Below, piece after piece: positions 27,087 to 38,226 of a stretch of 43,366 nt of DNA (its first letter is position 1; the number at the start of each line of letters is the position of its first letter). This stretch comes from an uncultured Thiohalocapsa sp. (GTDB taxonomy: Bacteria; Pseudomonadota; Gammaproteobacteria; Chromatiales; Chromatiaceae). The stretch covers positions 1 through 43,366 of the forward strand of contig NZ_CAJXWY010000036.1 in the NCBI RefSeq assembly GCF_913062725.1, given 5' to 3'. A program made the position numbers and the translations under genes. The notes below the pieces were generated by a model. The model had not been told where the DNA came from, searched no databases, and saw nothing but the letters and a program-made list of their open reading frames with translations.

Positions 27087-27568
27087 ATGCAACCAGCCCG
27101 GATCGCGCTCACCGTCAACGGCCAGCGCCACAGCCTGCCACTGGAGCCGGACATGCCGCTGCTCTGGGTGCTGCGCGATGAGCTCGGCCTCACCGGCACC
27201 AAGTATGGCTGCGGTATTGGTCAATGCGGCGCCTGCACCGTGCGCATGGCGGGCGCCCCGGTGCGCAGCTGCACCCTGCCGGTGAGTGCCGTGACAGGCG
27301 CCGTCACCACCATCGAGGGGCTCGGCACCGCAGCCGCGCCACACCCGGTGCAGCAGGCCTGGATCGACACCCAGGTCGCCCAGTGCGGCTACTGCCAGTC
27401 GGGGCAGATCATCGCCGCCGTTTGCCTGCTGGCAGAGCATCCTGCGCCCACACCGGCGCAGATCGACGCCGCCATGACCAATCTCTGCCGCTGCGGCACC
27501 TATGCACGGGTGCGCATCGCCATCGCCCGCGCCGCCGCGGCCCTGGGCGCCGCAACGGGTGACCGGAC

Positions 27569-27572
<4 letters not shown>
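27087..27572 (+). CDS. (2Fe-2S) subunit of a molybdenum hydroxylase (IorA-like)
   Basis: This 161-residue small subunit carries two [2Fe-2S] clusters. The N-terminal plant-type ferredoxin cluster uses the cysteines of [14 protein letters not shown] plus a later Cys in PVRSCTLP. The C-terminal alpha-helical cluster uses CGYCQSGQ and LCRCGTY. It passes electrons from the molybdenum site of the large subunit. GGAGG lies about ten bases before the ATG. Its stop overlaps the ATG of the large subunit (ATGA). The pair resembles isoquinoline 1-oxidoreductase; the true substrate is unknown. Confidence 0.9.
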
Positions 27573-29887
<2,315 letters not shown>

Positions 29888-29890
29888 CGA

Positions 29891-29919
29891 CCGACCGCCA
29901 CCAGGGAGAGGCCGGTCGG
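29891..29919. terminator. Terminator-like hairpin after the hydroxylase operon
   Basis: CCGACCG (29891-29897) pairs with CGGTCGG (29913-29919), beginning four bases after the stop and between convergent genes. There is no T-run, so intrinsic termination is uncertain. Confidence 0.3.
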
Positions 29920-29996
29920 CGGCGACGCCGGAAGTCCCGCCGGAAGACGCCAGCGGCTGCGCGGCATCGGCCGTCGTTGTTGGCGTTTGCGGGCGC

Positions 29997-30866
29997 TCAG
30001 TCGATGCTCGTGCGTCGGCCCCGACCTTGGGCCCCACCAGGCCGCCCGGCCATCTTCGCCAACACCCCCCGCAGGATATTGAGCTCGGTGCGGTCCGGGC
30101 GCGCGCGGTGGAAGAGCCGGCGCAGGCGTCGCGAGAGGGTGCGGCACTGATCCGCGTCGGCATAGCCGATGGCGATCAGGGTCTGCAGCAGGTGCTCGTG
30201 GAAGCCTTCCATCGCCTCCGCGGTGGCGAGATCCGGGCGCTCATCCGCCAGCATCGGCGTCGGCGTCGGCGTTGGTACCGGTGTTGCCGCGCATGCCGCG
30301 GCGTCGACGGACGCCGCCGCGAGCAGATGGCGGCGGATCTCATAGGCGAACACCTGCGCCGCGGCGGCGATATTCAGCGAGCTGAAGTCCGGGTTGGTGG
30401 GGATGCGCACCAAATAGTGACAGCACGCCAGCTCATCGTTGCTCAGGCCCGTGCTCTCGCGCCCGAGCACCAGCGCCACGTCGCCGTGGGCCGCCTCCGC
30501 CACCAACCGCGCGCCACAGCCGGCGGCATCCAGCTCCGGCCACGCCAGCGCCCGCGCCCGCGCGCTGGAGCCCAGCACCAGCCGGCAGCCGGCGAGGGCA
30601 TCCGCCAGGTCGCTGTGCACGCTCGCCGCCGCCAGCAGATCATCGGCGCCGGAGGCGCGGGCCAGCGCATCGGCATCGGCGAAGCGGGCGCCGAGCTTTG
30701 GCCGCACCAGGGCCAGGCGCGCAAGGCCCATGTTCTTCATGGCCCGCGCCGTGGCGCCGATGTTGCCCGAAAGGCTGGTCTCCACCAGCACGAAGCGGAT
30801 GCGGGCCAGACGTTGGGCGTGCCGGGCGGCCGCCGCCGCAGTGTCCGCTGATTCGTCGCTGACCAA
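29997..30866 (-). CDS. trmJ: tRNA (cytidine/uridine-32-2'-O)-methyltransferase
   Basis: This 289-residue SPOUT-class enzyme methylates the 2'-O of nucleotide 32 in tRNA. Motifs: RFVLVETSLSGNIGATARAMKNMGL at the start, LVLGRESTGLSNDEL as the SAM-knot motif, and VRIPTNPDFSSLNIAAAAQVFAYEIRR. A short low-complexity insert (PTPTPTP) lies before the helical C-terminal part. No ATG is available; TTG at 30866 is chosen because AAGGAG lies six bases before it, and an alternative TTG is at 30884. It is divergent from suhB, the same gene pair as in E. coli. Confidence 0.92.
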   Translation of the reverse strand: MVSDESADTAAAAARHAQRLARIRFVLVETSLSGNIGATARAMKNMGLARLALVRPKLGARFADADALARASGADDLLAAASVHSDLADALAGCRLVLGSSARARALAWPELDAAGCGARLVAEAAHGDVALVLGRESTGLSNDELACCHYLVRIPTNPDFSSLNIAAAAQVFAYEIRRHLLAAASVDAAACAATPVPTPTPTPMLADERPDLATAEAMEGFHEHLLQTLIAIGYADADQCRTLSRRLRRLFHRARPDRTELNILRGVLAKMAGRPGGAQGRGRRTSID

Positions 30867-31052
30867 TCCCGTCTCCTTCGTCAACCATCAGAAAACCGAC
30901 AGCTTAGGGCAAGGCGGTCCGCGCTGCGATCCGCTCATCGGTTGCAGCTACCACGGCAGCAGCGCTGCACCGGTTCCGGTTGCCTGACCCGGCGCAGGGG
31001 AAAGTGCATCAGCAGCTTCTAATCGAGCCGCCGCTTGCGCTATGGTGGCGGT

Positions 31053-31871
31053 ATGTCACCCATGCTCAACATCGCCGTGCGCGCCGCACGCGCCGCCGCC
31101 CGCATCACCATGCGCTTCTACGAGCGCGCGGATGCCCTCAAGATCCAAAGCAAGGGCCGCAACGACTTCGTGTCCGACGTGGACCGCGCCGCGGAGGCGG
31201 CCATCATCGAGGTGCTGCGGGAGAAGTTCCCCGACCACGCCATCCTCGCCGAAGAGAGCGGCAGCCACGCCGCCGGCAAAGGACGCGCCACCGGCGAAGA
31301 ATTCCAATGGGTCATCGACCCCCTGGACGGCACCACCAACTACCTCCACGGCTTCCCGCAGTGGGCCATCTCCATCGGGCTCAGGCAGCGCGGGCGCATG
31401 CAACTCGGTGTGGTGTACGACCCGCTGCACGAAGAGCTGTTCACCGCCGAGCGCGGCAGCGGCGCCCTGCTCAACGACCGCAAGATCCGCGTCTCCCAGC
31501 GCCGCAGCATGGAGGGGGCCCTCATCGGCACCGGCATCCCCTTCGGCGACCAGGCCTGGCTGCGCACCTATCTGCCCATGCTGGAGGCCATCATCGAGGA
31601 CAGCGCCGGCGTGCGCCGGCCGGGCTCGGCGGCGCTGGATTTCGCCTACGTGGCCGCGGGCCGCCTCGACGGCTTCTGGGAGCTTGGCCTCAAGCCCTGG
31701 GACTTCGCCGCCGGCGCCCTGCTGGTGACCGAGGCCGGCGGCATGGTGACCGACCTCGCCGGCGGCGAGCGCCATTTCGAGACCTGCAACGTGGTCGCCG
31801 GCGGCCTCAAGGTGCACAAGGCCATGCTGCAGCGCCTGCGGCCCTTCCTCGGGCCCGACCTGCCCGCCTGA
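31053..31871 (+). CDS. suhB: Inositol-1-monophosphatase SuhB
   Basis: This 272-residue Mg2+-dependent phosphatase hydrolyses inositol monophosphate; the E. coli protein also acts in rRNA antitermination. The start MSPMLNIAVRAARAA matches the E. coli N-terminus, so 31053 is preferred over the ATG at 31035. Metal-binding motifs are AEESGS, DPLDGTTNYLHGFPQ and KPWDFAAGALLVTEAGG. The length is typical. It is divergent from trmJ with about 186 bp between starts. Confidence 0.95.
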   Translation: MSPMLNIAVRAARAAARITMRFYERADALKIQSKGRNDFVSDVDRAAEAAIIEVLREKFPDHAILAEESGSHAAGKGRATGEEFQWVIDPLDGTTNYLHGFPQWAISIGLRQRGRMQLGVVYDPLHEELFTAERGSGALLNDRKIRVSQRRSMEGALIGTGIPFGDQAWLRTYLPMLEAIIEDSAGVRRPGSAALDFAYVAAGRLDGFWELGLKPWDFAAGALLVTEAGGMVTDLAGGERHFETCNVVAGGLKVHKAMLQRLRPFLGPDLPA

Positions 31872-32039
31872 GCGCAGGCGCCATCTCTGGCCCCGCGTCC
31901 GGCTGGCCTCCCGCGCCCTGTCCGCCCCAACCCGCTCGACCCCACTCGGCGTCGCCATCACCGCCGGCCTGATCCGGCTGGAGGCGGTGGCTACCGCCGG
32001 CACGCGGCGGCCGGGCGACCGGGAGCGCTGCGAAGCCGC

Positions 32040-32067
32040 TTGACCCCACGGCGCCCGGGCGTATCCT
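32040..32067 (+). promoter_or_regulatory. Candidate promoter of the parA-like operon
   Basis: TTGACC (32040-32045), a 16-base spacer and TATCCT (32062-32067) lie about 70 bp before the parA-like ATG. Confidence 0.4.
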
Positions 32068-32138
32068 CCCTGTCAGGCTTCGATGCGGGAGCGCACAGGT
32101 TCCATGCCCATCCAGCAACCAGCGCCAGCGCCGGTGTC

Positions 32139-32774
32139 ATGAGCGTCATCGCCGTCGTCGGCAACAAGGGCGGCACCGGCAAGACCACACTGGCACTGAA
32201 CCTGGCCGCCGGGCTTGCCCAGCGCGGCGAGACGGTGATCATGGTCGACGCCGACCCGCAGCAATCCGCCTATCAATGGCGGCTCACCGGTGCCGAGGAC
32301 AATGGCCTCCCCGGCGTGGTGGCCGCCGCCATGGGGCTGGCGAAGACCGTGCAGGCACTGCGCGAAAGCAACGATTACGTCGTCATCGATTGCCCGCCGT
32401 CCATCAAGGCACCCCAGGCGGAGCAGGCCCTGCGCCTGGCCCGGCACGCGCTGGTGCCCGTGCAGCCCTCGCCCATGGATCTCTGGGCCACCACCCATAT
32501 CGCAAAGGTCATCGAGCAGCTGCGCCCGGCAAACCCGGGGCTCAGGGCGCTGATCGTCATGAGCCAGCTCGAGCCCCGCACCATGCTCTCGCGGCTCATG
32601 CCGGACGCGGCCCGTGAGCTGGATCTGCCGGTGGCCGCCGTCGGCATCCGCCGGCGCTCCATTCACCGCCATTGCGCACTGGAGGGCCGCAGCGTCTTCC
32701 AGGCCGGCAAGCGCGGCCGCGAGGCCGCCGACGAAATACGACAACTGCTGACGGAGCTCCTCGACCATGGCTGA
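32139..32774 (+). CDS. Orphan ParA/MinD-type ATPase
   Basis: This 211-residue ParA-family ATPase has the deviant Walker A motif KGGTGKTT (10-17) with the signature Lys10, Walker A' DADPQQSAYQW (38-48) and Walker B VVIDCPPS. The compact size and lack of an N-terminal DNA-binding domain match ParA proteins that position protein cargoes (as in McdA) rather than plasmids. No parB or parS is seen. The stop overlaps the start of the next gene by eight bases, so translation is coupled to a disordered partner. Start ATG 32139 gives the family's normal N-terminus; an upstream in-frame start would run through the promoter. Confidence 0.85.
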   Translation: MSVIAVVGNKGGTGKTTLALNLAAGLAQRGETVIMVDADPQQSAYQWRLTGAEDNGLPGVVAAAMGLAKTVQALRESNDYVVIDCPPSIKAPQAEQALRLARHALVPVQPSPMDLWATTHIAKVIEQLRPANPGLRALIVMSQLEPRTMLSRLMPDAARELDLPVAAVGIRRRSIHRHCALEGRSVFQAGKRGREAADEIRQLLTELLDHG

Positions 32775-33213
32775 CAGCAACCGCACGGGCCAGCGCCTGC
32801 TCGACTCCATCCGCAAGGCGAAGGCCGGCGACGAGACCACCGGGGATACGCCGGCGCCCGCCCCCGAGTCTCGCCCAAAGTCCGTCGGCGCGTCAGCCCG
32901 GCGGTCGCCGGCGCCTGTCCCAGCGCCCGCCGCGACGCCGACGGCGGCCGCTGCACCCGCTCGCAAGACCACGGCACCCAAGGCGACGGCCAAAACGGCA
33001 CCGAAGCAACGCGCAGCAGCCGACAGGACGCCTGGGAGAAAGCCGCCGGCCCGGCGCAAAGTGACAGCGGCATCCGGTCGGGCAGGACGCGGTGCGACCA
33101 CCGCCGCACCCCCTACCCCGTTCACCACCCGACGCCCGCAGCCCGCCGCCTATCCGGGCGAGCGAACGGACGCTGACCCCTACCGCAGCCCGGGACGGGT
33201 CTGGCCGGACTGA
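32767..33213 (+). CDS. Disordered Ala/Pro/Lys-rich partner of the ParA ATPase
   Basis: This 148-residue low-complexity protein has a short helical N-terminus (TGQRLLDSIRKAKAGD), a long Ala/Pro/Thr/Lys-rich middle likely disordered (residues about 25-120), and a distinct C-terminal motif ending YRSPGRVWPD. The basic middle resembles nucleoid-binding histone-like tails. Its ATG lies inside the last codons of the ATPase gene. By analogy with McdB and other ParA adaptors, a basic N-terminal helix could stimulate the ATPase and the C-terminus recruit a cargo; this is inference. No named family is recognised. Confidence 0.65.
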   Translation: MADSNRTGQRLLDSIRKAKAGDETTGDTPAPAPESRPKSVGASARRSPAPVPAPAATPTAAAAPARKTTAPKATAKTAPKQRAAADRTPGRKPPARRKVTAASGRAGRGATTAAPPTPFTTRRPQPAAYPGERTDADPYRSPGRVWPD

Positions 33214-33351
33214 GCGCGCTGCGGTGGCGGCCCAGTCACCCCCGGACCCATGCACCGCACCGCCCGCCATGGCCAGGAGCCTAGCGTAGCCGCCCGCGCC
33301 GGGGCCCAACGCGGCGGCACGCCACTCGAGCGCCGCCGGGCTGGCCCGGCA

Positions 33352-34515
33352 TCACGCCCAACGGGAGGCGAAGTCGGCGGGCAATAGCAGATTGTGCCGG
33401 CCGAGACCGGCGACGTCGCGCTCGCCGCAGAAGCCCATGGTGACGTCCAGCTCCTTGTGGATGATCTCGAGCGCCCGGGAGACACCGGCCTGCCCCAGGG
33501 CGCCCAGGCCGTAGATGTAGGCACGGCCGATGTAGGTGCCGGCGGCGCCCAGGGCGAGGGCCTTGAGCACATCCTGCCCGGAGCGTATGCCGCTATCGAG
33601 GTGCACCTCCAGCGTATCGCCCACGGCGTCGAGAATGGCCGGCAGCATGCGGATCGCACTCAGGGCGCCATCGAGCTGGCGACCGCCGTGGTTGGAGACG
33701 ACGATGGCATCCGCCCCCGCATCGCGGGCGAGCCTGGCGTCTTCCGGAGCCATGATCCCCTTCAGGATCAACGGTCCTGACCAGAGCTCGCGGATGCGCC
33801 GGACTTTGGCCCAGTCCAGGGTGGGGTCGAATTGCTCGCCCACCCAGGCCATCAGGTTCGACACGTCGCTGACGCCCTCCACATGGCCGACGATGTTGCC
33901 GAAGCCCCGTCGCGGCGTGCGCAGCATGCCGAGGCCCCAACGCCAGCGCAGCGCCAGATCCGCCAGCACCGGCAGGGTGAGCTTCGGCGGCGCCGAGAGG
34001 CCATTTTTCAGGTCCTTATGGCGCTGGCCGATGACCTGCAGGTCCAGGGTCAGGACCAGGGCGGAGCAGCGGGCGGCGGCGGCGCGCGCGATGAGGCGCT
34101 CCATGAAGGCCTCGTCGCGCATGACGTAGAGCTGAAACCAGAAGGGCGCGCTCACCGCCGCCGCCACATCCTCGATGGAGCAGATGGACATGGTGGACAG
34201 GGTAAAGGGCACACCGAATTGCTCGGCGGCCCGCGCCGCCAGAATCTCGCCGTCGGCGTGCTGCATGCCCGTGAGCCCCACCGGCGCCAGCGCCACGGGC
34301 ATGGCCACCGGCTGACCCACCATGTGCGTAGCCGTGCTGCGCTCGTCGATATCCACGGCGACGCGCTGGTGCAGGCGCATGTCGGCGAAATCGCTGGTGT
34401 TGTCGCGGAAGGTCTGCTCGGTCCAGCTACCGGACTCGGCGTAGTCATAGAACATCCGCGGCACGCGCCGGCGGTAGAGGCGCTTGAGATCAGCAATGTG
34501 GGTGATGACGGGCAT
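33352..34515 (-). CDS. FMN-dependent alpha-hydroxy-acid dehydrogenase (LldD-like)
   Basis: This 387-residue TIM-barrel flavoprotein oxidises an L-2-hydroxy acid such as lactate, glycolate or mandelate. Family markers: PRMFYDYAESGSW at the N-terminus, the FMN region PVALAPVGLTGMQHADGE, and the catalytic SNHGGRQLDGA with its base His and substrate-binding Arg, followed by VHLDSGIRSGQDVLKALALGA. Start at 34515 (GAGG about nine bases before) matches the family; the frame is open further upstream without conservation. It stands alone on the minus strand, so substrate and electron acceptor are unknown; LldD-type membrane dehydrogenases use quinone. Confidence 0.88.
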   Translation of the reverse strand: MPVITHIADLKRLYRRRVPRMFYDYAESGSWTEQTFRDNTSDFADMRLHQRVAVDIDERSTATHMVGQPVAMPVALAPVGLTGMQHADGEILAARAAEQFGVPFTLSTMSICSIEDVAAAVSAPFWFQLYVMRDEAFMERLIARAAAARCSALVLTLDLQVIGQRHKDLKNGLSAPPKLTLPVLADLALRWRWGLGMLRTPRRGFGNIVGHVEGVSDVSNLMAWVGEQFDPTLDWAKVRRIRELWSGPLILKGIMAPEDARLARDAGADAIVVSNHGGRQLDGALSAIRMLPAILDAVGDTLEVHLDSGIRSGQDVLKALALGAAGTYIGRAYIYGLGALGQAGVSRALEIIHKELDVTMGFCGERDVAGLGRHNLLLPADFASRWA

Positions 34516-34918
34516 GGCGATGGGGCCTCGGTATTGATGCCGGCACGGACACGGCGAATCGGTGGAGCGCCGTACGCTCGCTTCCGGGAGGCACCCAACC
34601 ATAGCACCCGGAACACTGCGGGCGAAGCGCGCACGGACACAGCGGCCACCGATGCGCACAAACCGAAAACCCGGATGCGACGGGCATAGATCAAATACAG
34701 CGGCGGCCGGCGGCCGCACAATGCGCAGGCGTGGGCACTCGATGCCGGTTGCGGTTTGCCATGGCCGAGACCACCTCCAGCGGGCAGAGTCCGGGGCCAT
34801 GTGCGGTTGCAACCGCCTCGCGCGGGACAATACTTTGCCTGCGACTGTGGCCGGCGCGAGCCCGCTGCCTCAGCCGACGCATCCCCAGTCCTGAGCTAAC
34901 CTTACGGAGATTTGCACC
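34516..34918. other. Divergent intergenic region
   Basis: About 400 bp between the divergent dehydrogenase and DUF3365 genes. No gene or confident promoter hexamers recognised; it must contain both promoters. Confidence 0.4.
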
Positions 34919-35497
34919 ATGACCAAGTCCCTGCTCGCCGGTTCCGCGCTGGCACTCGCCGCCGCCGGCGCCACGTCCATGTATGCCATGGCTACGACCC
35001 AGGACGATGCCGATCAGGCCCGAGGGATCATCAAGACGTTCGCCACCACCCTGCAGGGCGAGCTCAAGGGGGCGATCAAGTCCGGTGGCCCGGTCAATGC
35101 CGTGTGGGTGTGCGAAGAGAAGGCACCCGCCATCGCCGCCCAACTGTCGGAGCAGACGGGTTGGGACGTGGGCCGCACCAGCCTCAAAACCCGCAATGCA
35201 GCGTTGAATACACCGGATGCGTGGGAACAGACCGTGCTGGAGCAGTTCGAGTCCCGCAAGGCGAATGGCGAGTCCCCCAAAGGCATGAGCTACGCTTCGG
35301 TGGTCGAGACCGACGGGGGCAAAGTGTACCGCTACATGCAGGCCATTCCGACACAGCAGGTCTGCCTCGCCTGTCATGGCAAGGACCTGCCGCCGGACTT
35401 GGCCGCAGCGCTGGACAAGGCCTATCCCGAAGACCAGGCGCGCGGCTACTCGGTGGGTGATATCCGCGGCGCCTTCACGTTGTCGAAGCCGCTGTAA
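34919..35497 (+). CDS. DUF3365 (Tll0287-like) haem-c protein
   Basis: This 192-residue exported protein has an N-terminal signal peptide (residues about 1-24, AMA cleavage) and a Tll0287-like DUF3365 domain. A single c-type haem site CLACH lies at 149-153, with a second Cys at 65 (VWVCEEK). In other proteins this domain is a haem sensor or an electron-transfer module. It is periplasmic, so haem must be attached there by the cytochrome c maturation system. GGAG precedes the ATG. It lies 109 bp upstream of the FAD-oxidoreductase gene on the same strand. Confidence 0.85.
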   Translation: MTKSLLAGSALALAAAGATSMYAMATTQDDADQARGIIKTFATTLQGELKGAIKSGGPVNAVWVCEEKAPAIAAQLSEQTGWDVGRTSLKTRNAALNTPDAWEQTVLEQFESRKANGESPKGMSYASVVETDGGKVYRYMQAIPTQQVCLACHGKDLPPDLAAALDKAYPEDQARGYSVGDIRGAFTLSKPL

Positions 35498-35606
35498 GCC
35501 GCACTGCCCGCCCGCCCCCGCGGTCCGGCGGGTGGGCAGCCTCCCAATCCGGGCCCCAATCCGGGGCCCCGGCCCCCATGATTCCCACGCCGTCTCGAAT
35601 GCATCC

Positions 35607-36857
35607 ATGAGCCAGCAACCCAGCCACATCGTCATCGGTGCCGGTATCAGCGGTCTCAGCGCCGCCCACTACGCCGCCCGCGGCGGCCAGACCGTGCATG
35701 TGCTCGAAGCCGATGCCCGCCCCGGCGGCTGCATGCACACGCACAGCTTCCCGGCGCTGGGTGGTTACTGGGTGGAGGCCGGCAGCCACAGCTGCTTCAA
35801 CAGCTACGGCAATCTGCTCGGCATCATGGAGCAACTCGGCATCCTGGAGCGCGCCACCGCCAAGGCCAAGCAGAGCTACAAGCTCTGGCGGGGTGGTCGG
35901 CGCAAATCCATCGTCTCCGCCCTGCATCCCTTCGAGCTGCTGCGCTCGCTGCCGAAGCTGTTCGGTGCGGACAAGACCGGCGCCAGCGTGCGCGAGTACT
36001 ACGGCACGGGGCTCGGCGCAAAGAACTATCGCGACCTCTTCGGCCCCGCCTTTCGCTCCGTCATCTGCCAGCCGCCGGACGACTTTCCGGCCGAGGCCCT
36101 GTTCCGCAAAAAGCCGCGGCGCAAAGACGTGCTGCGCAGCTTCACCATGCCCGAGGGGCTGGGCGAGATCCCACGGGCCATCGCCGAAACGCCGGGGGTA
36201 CAGCTCACCACCAACGCCATTGCAACGGCCATCGAGCGCGATGCCGATGGCTATGCGGTGACCTGCGCCGATGGCACCCGCCATCGCGCGGATTGGCTGA
36301 CGCTGGCGGTGGCGCCGGACGTGGCGGCCACCCTGCTGACCGATGCCGCGGCCGAAGCGGCGGCCATCGTCGCCGGCATCGGCATGGCGGAGATCGACAG
36401 CCAGCTGCTGGTGCTCGACAAGGCCGATCTCGGCGTGGATGCCCTCGCCGGCTTCATCAGCGTCGACGGCGAGTTCCTGTCAGCCGTGTCGCGTGACTTC
36501 CTGACGCACCCGCAGCTGCGCGGCTTCGCCTTCCACTTCCCCGGCGACCGGCTCGACGAGCAGGCCCGCATCGCCGCCGCCTGCCGGGCGCTGGACGCGC
36601 AGCCCGAGCGCGTGCGCGCAGCGGCCTGCGTGCGCAACCGGCTGCCGGCGCTGCGCAAGGGTCATGGCGACCAAGTAACGGCGCTGGATCGGGCGCTGGC
36701 GGGCGGGCGCCTTGGCCTGACCGGCAACTGGTTCCTGGGCGTCTCCATCGAGGATTGCGTCACCCGCAGCCGCAGCGAGCACGAGCGCCGCTTCGGCGCC
36801 CTGCCGGAGACCACGTCATACACGCCTGCGACAGCGGCGTCACCCGAGCCGCGATGA
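35607..36857 (+). CDS. FAD-dependent amine-oxidase/PPOX-like oxidoreductase
   Basis: This 416-residue flavoprotein has the Rossmann ADP-binding motif IVIGAGISGLSAAH (8-21), the second strand HVLEADARPGGCMHTHS and a C-terminal FAD motif LTGNWFLGVSIEDCV. It resembles protoporphyrinogen oxidase and related flavin oxidases (amine oxidase superfamily) but lacks enough specific motifs to name the substrate. It is probably cytoplasmic; there is no signal peptide. Its stop overlaps the start of the 2OG-oxygenase-like gene (ATGA). A short unstructured tail (TTSYTPATAASPEPR) precedes the overlap. Confidence 0.8.
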   Translation: MSQQPSHIVIGAGISGLSAAHYAARGGQTVHVLEADARPGGCMHTHSFPALGGYWVEAGSHSCFNSYGNLLGIMEQLGILERATAKAKQSYKLWRGGRRKSIVSALHPFELLRSLPKLFGADKTGASVREYYGTGLGAKNYRDLFGPAFRSVICQPPDDFPAEALFRKKPRRKDVLRSFTMPEGLGEIPRAIAETPGVQLTTNAIATAIERDADGYAVTCADGTRHRADWLTLAVAPDVAATLLTDAAAEAAAIVAGIGMAEIDSQLLVLDKADLGVDALAGFISVDGEFLSAVSRDFLTHPQLRGFAFHFPGDRLDEQARIAAACRALDAQPERVRAAACVRNRLPALRKGHGDQVTALDRALAGGRLGLTGNWFLGVSIEDCVTRSRSEHERRFGALPETTSYTPATAASPEPR

Positions 36858-37420
36858 CCCTTGACGAAACCGCCGCGCCGCCGGCGGGCGCGGCGCAGGC
36901 CGCCCGGCAGATCGCGCCCATCTCGGCGCACTGGTACGGGCATGCGCACGCCGTCAACGGCCCGCTGGCGGCGGCCTTCGAAACCCTGAGCGAGCAGGAC
37001 TTCGCCCACCGTAGTCATTTCATCAACGGGCGCTTCGAGAACTTATACCTGGCGCGCACGCGACTGCCGGGACTGGACGCGGTGCTCGACTTCGCCACCG
37101 CCGCCGCCCGCACCCGGCTCGGCCCTGACTGCCCGCGGCTTCGCTGCGGCTTCTGGCTCAACGCCATGGGCCCCGGCAGCAGCACCAGCCGCCATGATCA
37201 TGCCGAGAACGATGAGCACCTCTCCGGCGTCTACTATGTCGCGGCCCCCGCCGACAGCGGCGACATCTGTTTCGCCGACGGCCCCTTCCGGATCCGCGTG
37301 ACACCCGCACCCGGGCTGCTGCTGCTCTTCCCGCCGAGCCTAGTGCACTGGGTGGAGCCGCACCGCGGCTGCGGGCTGCGCTTGTCAGTGGCCTGCAACC
37401 TGGGCCCGGCCGCGGACTGA
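36854..37420 (+). CDS. Putative 2-oxoglutarate/Fe(II) oxygenase
   Basis: This 188-residue protein has a cupin-like core. The iron-ligand region is SRHDHAENDEHLSGVYYV (His114 and His116), followed by SGDICFAD, then LLLLFPPSLVHWVEPH with His165, and Arg176 near LRLSVACNL, the usual co-substrate contact. This arrangement matches the putative 2OG-Fe(II) oxygenase family seen as TIGR02466-type proteins. It is translationally coupled to the upstream flavoprotein. Substrate unknown; hydroxylation of a small molecule or amino acid residue is the family's typical reaction. Confidence 0.7.
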   Translation: MTLDETAAPPAGAAQAARQIAPISAHWYGHAHAVNGPLAAAFETLSEQDFAHRSHFINGRFENLYLARTRLPGLDAVLDFATAAARTRLGPDCPRLRCGFWLNAMGPGSSTSRHDHAENDEHLSGVYYVAAPADSGDICFADGPFRIRVTPAPGLLLLFPPSLVHWVEPHRGCGLRLSVACNLGPAAD

Positions 37421-37430
37421 CGCAGCAGAC

Positions 37431-37450
37431 CCGCCCGAAGACACGGGCGG
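37431..37450 (+). terminator. Terminator-like hairpin
   Basis: CCGCCCG pairs with CGGGCGG around a six-base loop, ten bases after the oxygenase stop. There is no T-run, so it may need Rho or act as a 3'-end stabiliser. Confidence 0.35.
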
Positions 37451-37586
37451 CGCACAACGCAGCGCGGACCCATCAGAACGAGGCCCGAGCGATCGGCTCG
37501 CCTCCGGAGCCCACGACACAAGCCGCGCCCCGGTCGCGGCGCAACCGCGGGCACAACGCGCCGGCAACAGGCGCCGGCCGATGCCC

Positions 37587-37988
37587 TCAGCGGTCCTCGT
37601 GGATAATGATGCGCTCGACCTCTGAGACGCGGATGCGCCGACCATCGAGGGTGCGGATGCTCCGATCCCCCACATCCGAGCGTTTGGCCTCAAAGCGTTC
37701 CACCGCACCTGTGATGGGGTTCGACACCTCCACCGTCACCACGTCTCGGGCGCGCTCCCAGCCCTGCAGCAACGCCAGGGCACTGCCGGCGATCATGGTC
37801 ACCACCACCACGCCGGCGGCCGTTTGGATCAGGTTCCGGCGCGAGAATAGGCCGGTCTGACCGCCGCTCACCGCCGCGCCTGCGGCATGGGCGTCATCGC
37901 GCCGCTGCGCCGTGGAGCCGGCGCGCTGACGGATGGCATAGAAGGCCAGCACGATGATGGCGGCGGTGAGGAGGAACTTCCCGAGCAT
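37587..37988 (-). CDS. Two-helix membrane protein, unknown function
   Basis: This 133-residue protein has two hydrophobic segments (residues about 4-20 and 55-75) separated by a polar, Arg-rich loop. A soluble C-terminal domain (TVEVSNPITGAVERFEAKRSD, ending VSEVERIIIHEDR) is rich in beta-strand-like sequence and probably lies on the side opposite the loop. No family is recognised with certainty. It is convergent with the oxygenase operon and divergent from the ankyrin lipoprotein. The start is ATG with a weak upstream site. Confidence 0.6.
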   Translation of the reverse strand: MLGKFLLTAAIIVLAFYAIRQRAGSTAQRRDDAHAAGAAVSGGQTGLFSRRNLIQTAAGVVVVTMIAGSALALLQGWERARDVVTVEVSNPITGAVERFEAKRSDVGDRSIRTLDGRRIRVSEVERIIIHEDR

Positions 37989-38226
37989 GGAGGTGTGTCA
38001 GAGCCTGGGGGGTCGTCGACGTCGGCCGACGTCATTCGCGGGCACAGGGGCCGGTGGCTGGACGCATCGGCCGCAACACCCCACCGCTGGCCGCCGGCAC
38101 CCGCCGGAGCGACTTGCCGGCGCCGACGCCGGGCGCTACGGTGCCAGCGACCACCGCGGTGACGCCTTGTGAGCACCCGCCGCGGCCGCCGACGCTGCAA
38201 ATCTGTCAGGAGTGTTTCCGTCTGTC

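Noticed and set aside
32139..33213. Plasmid-type parAB partition locus
   Set aside because: The second protein lacks ParB motifs and no parS-like repeats are seen.
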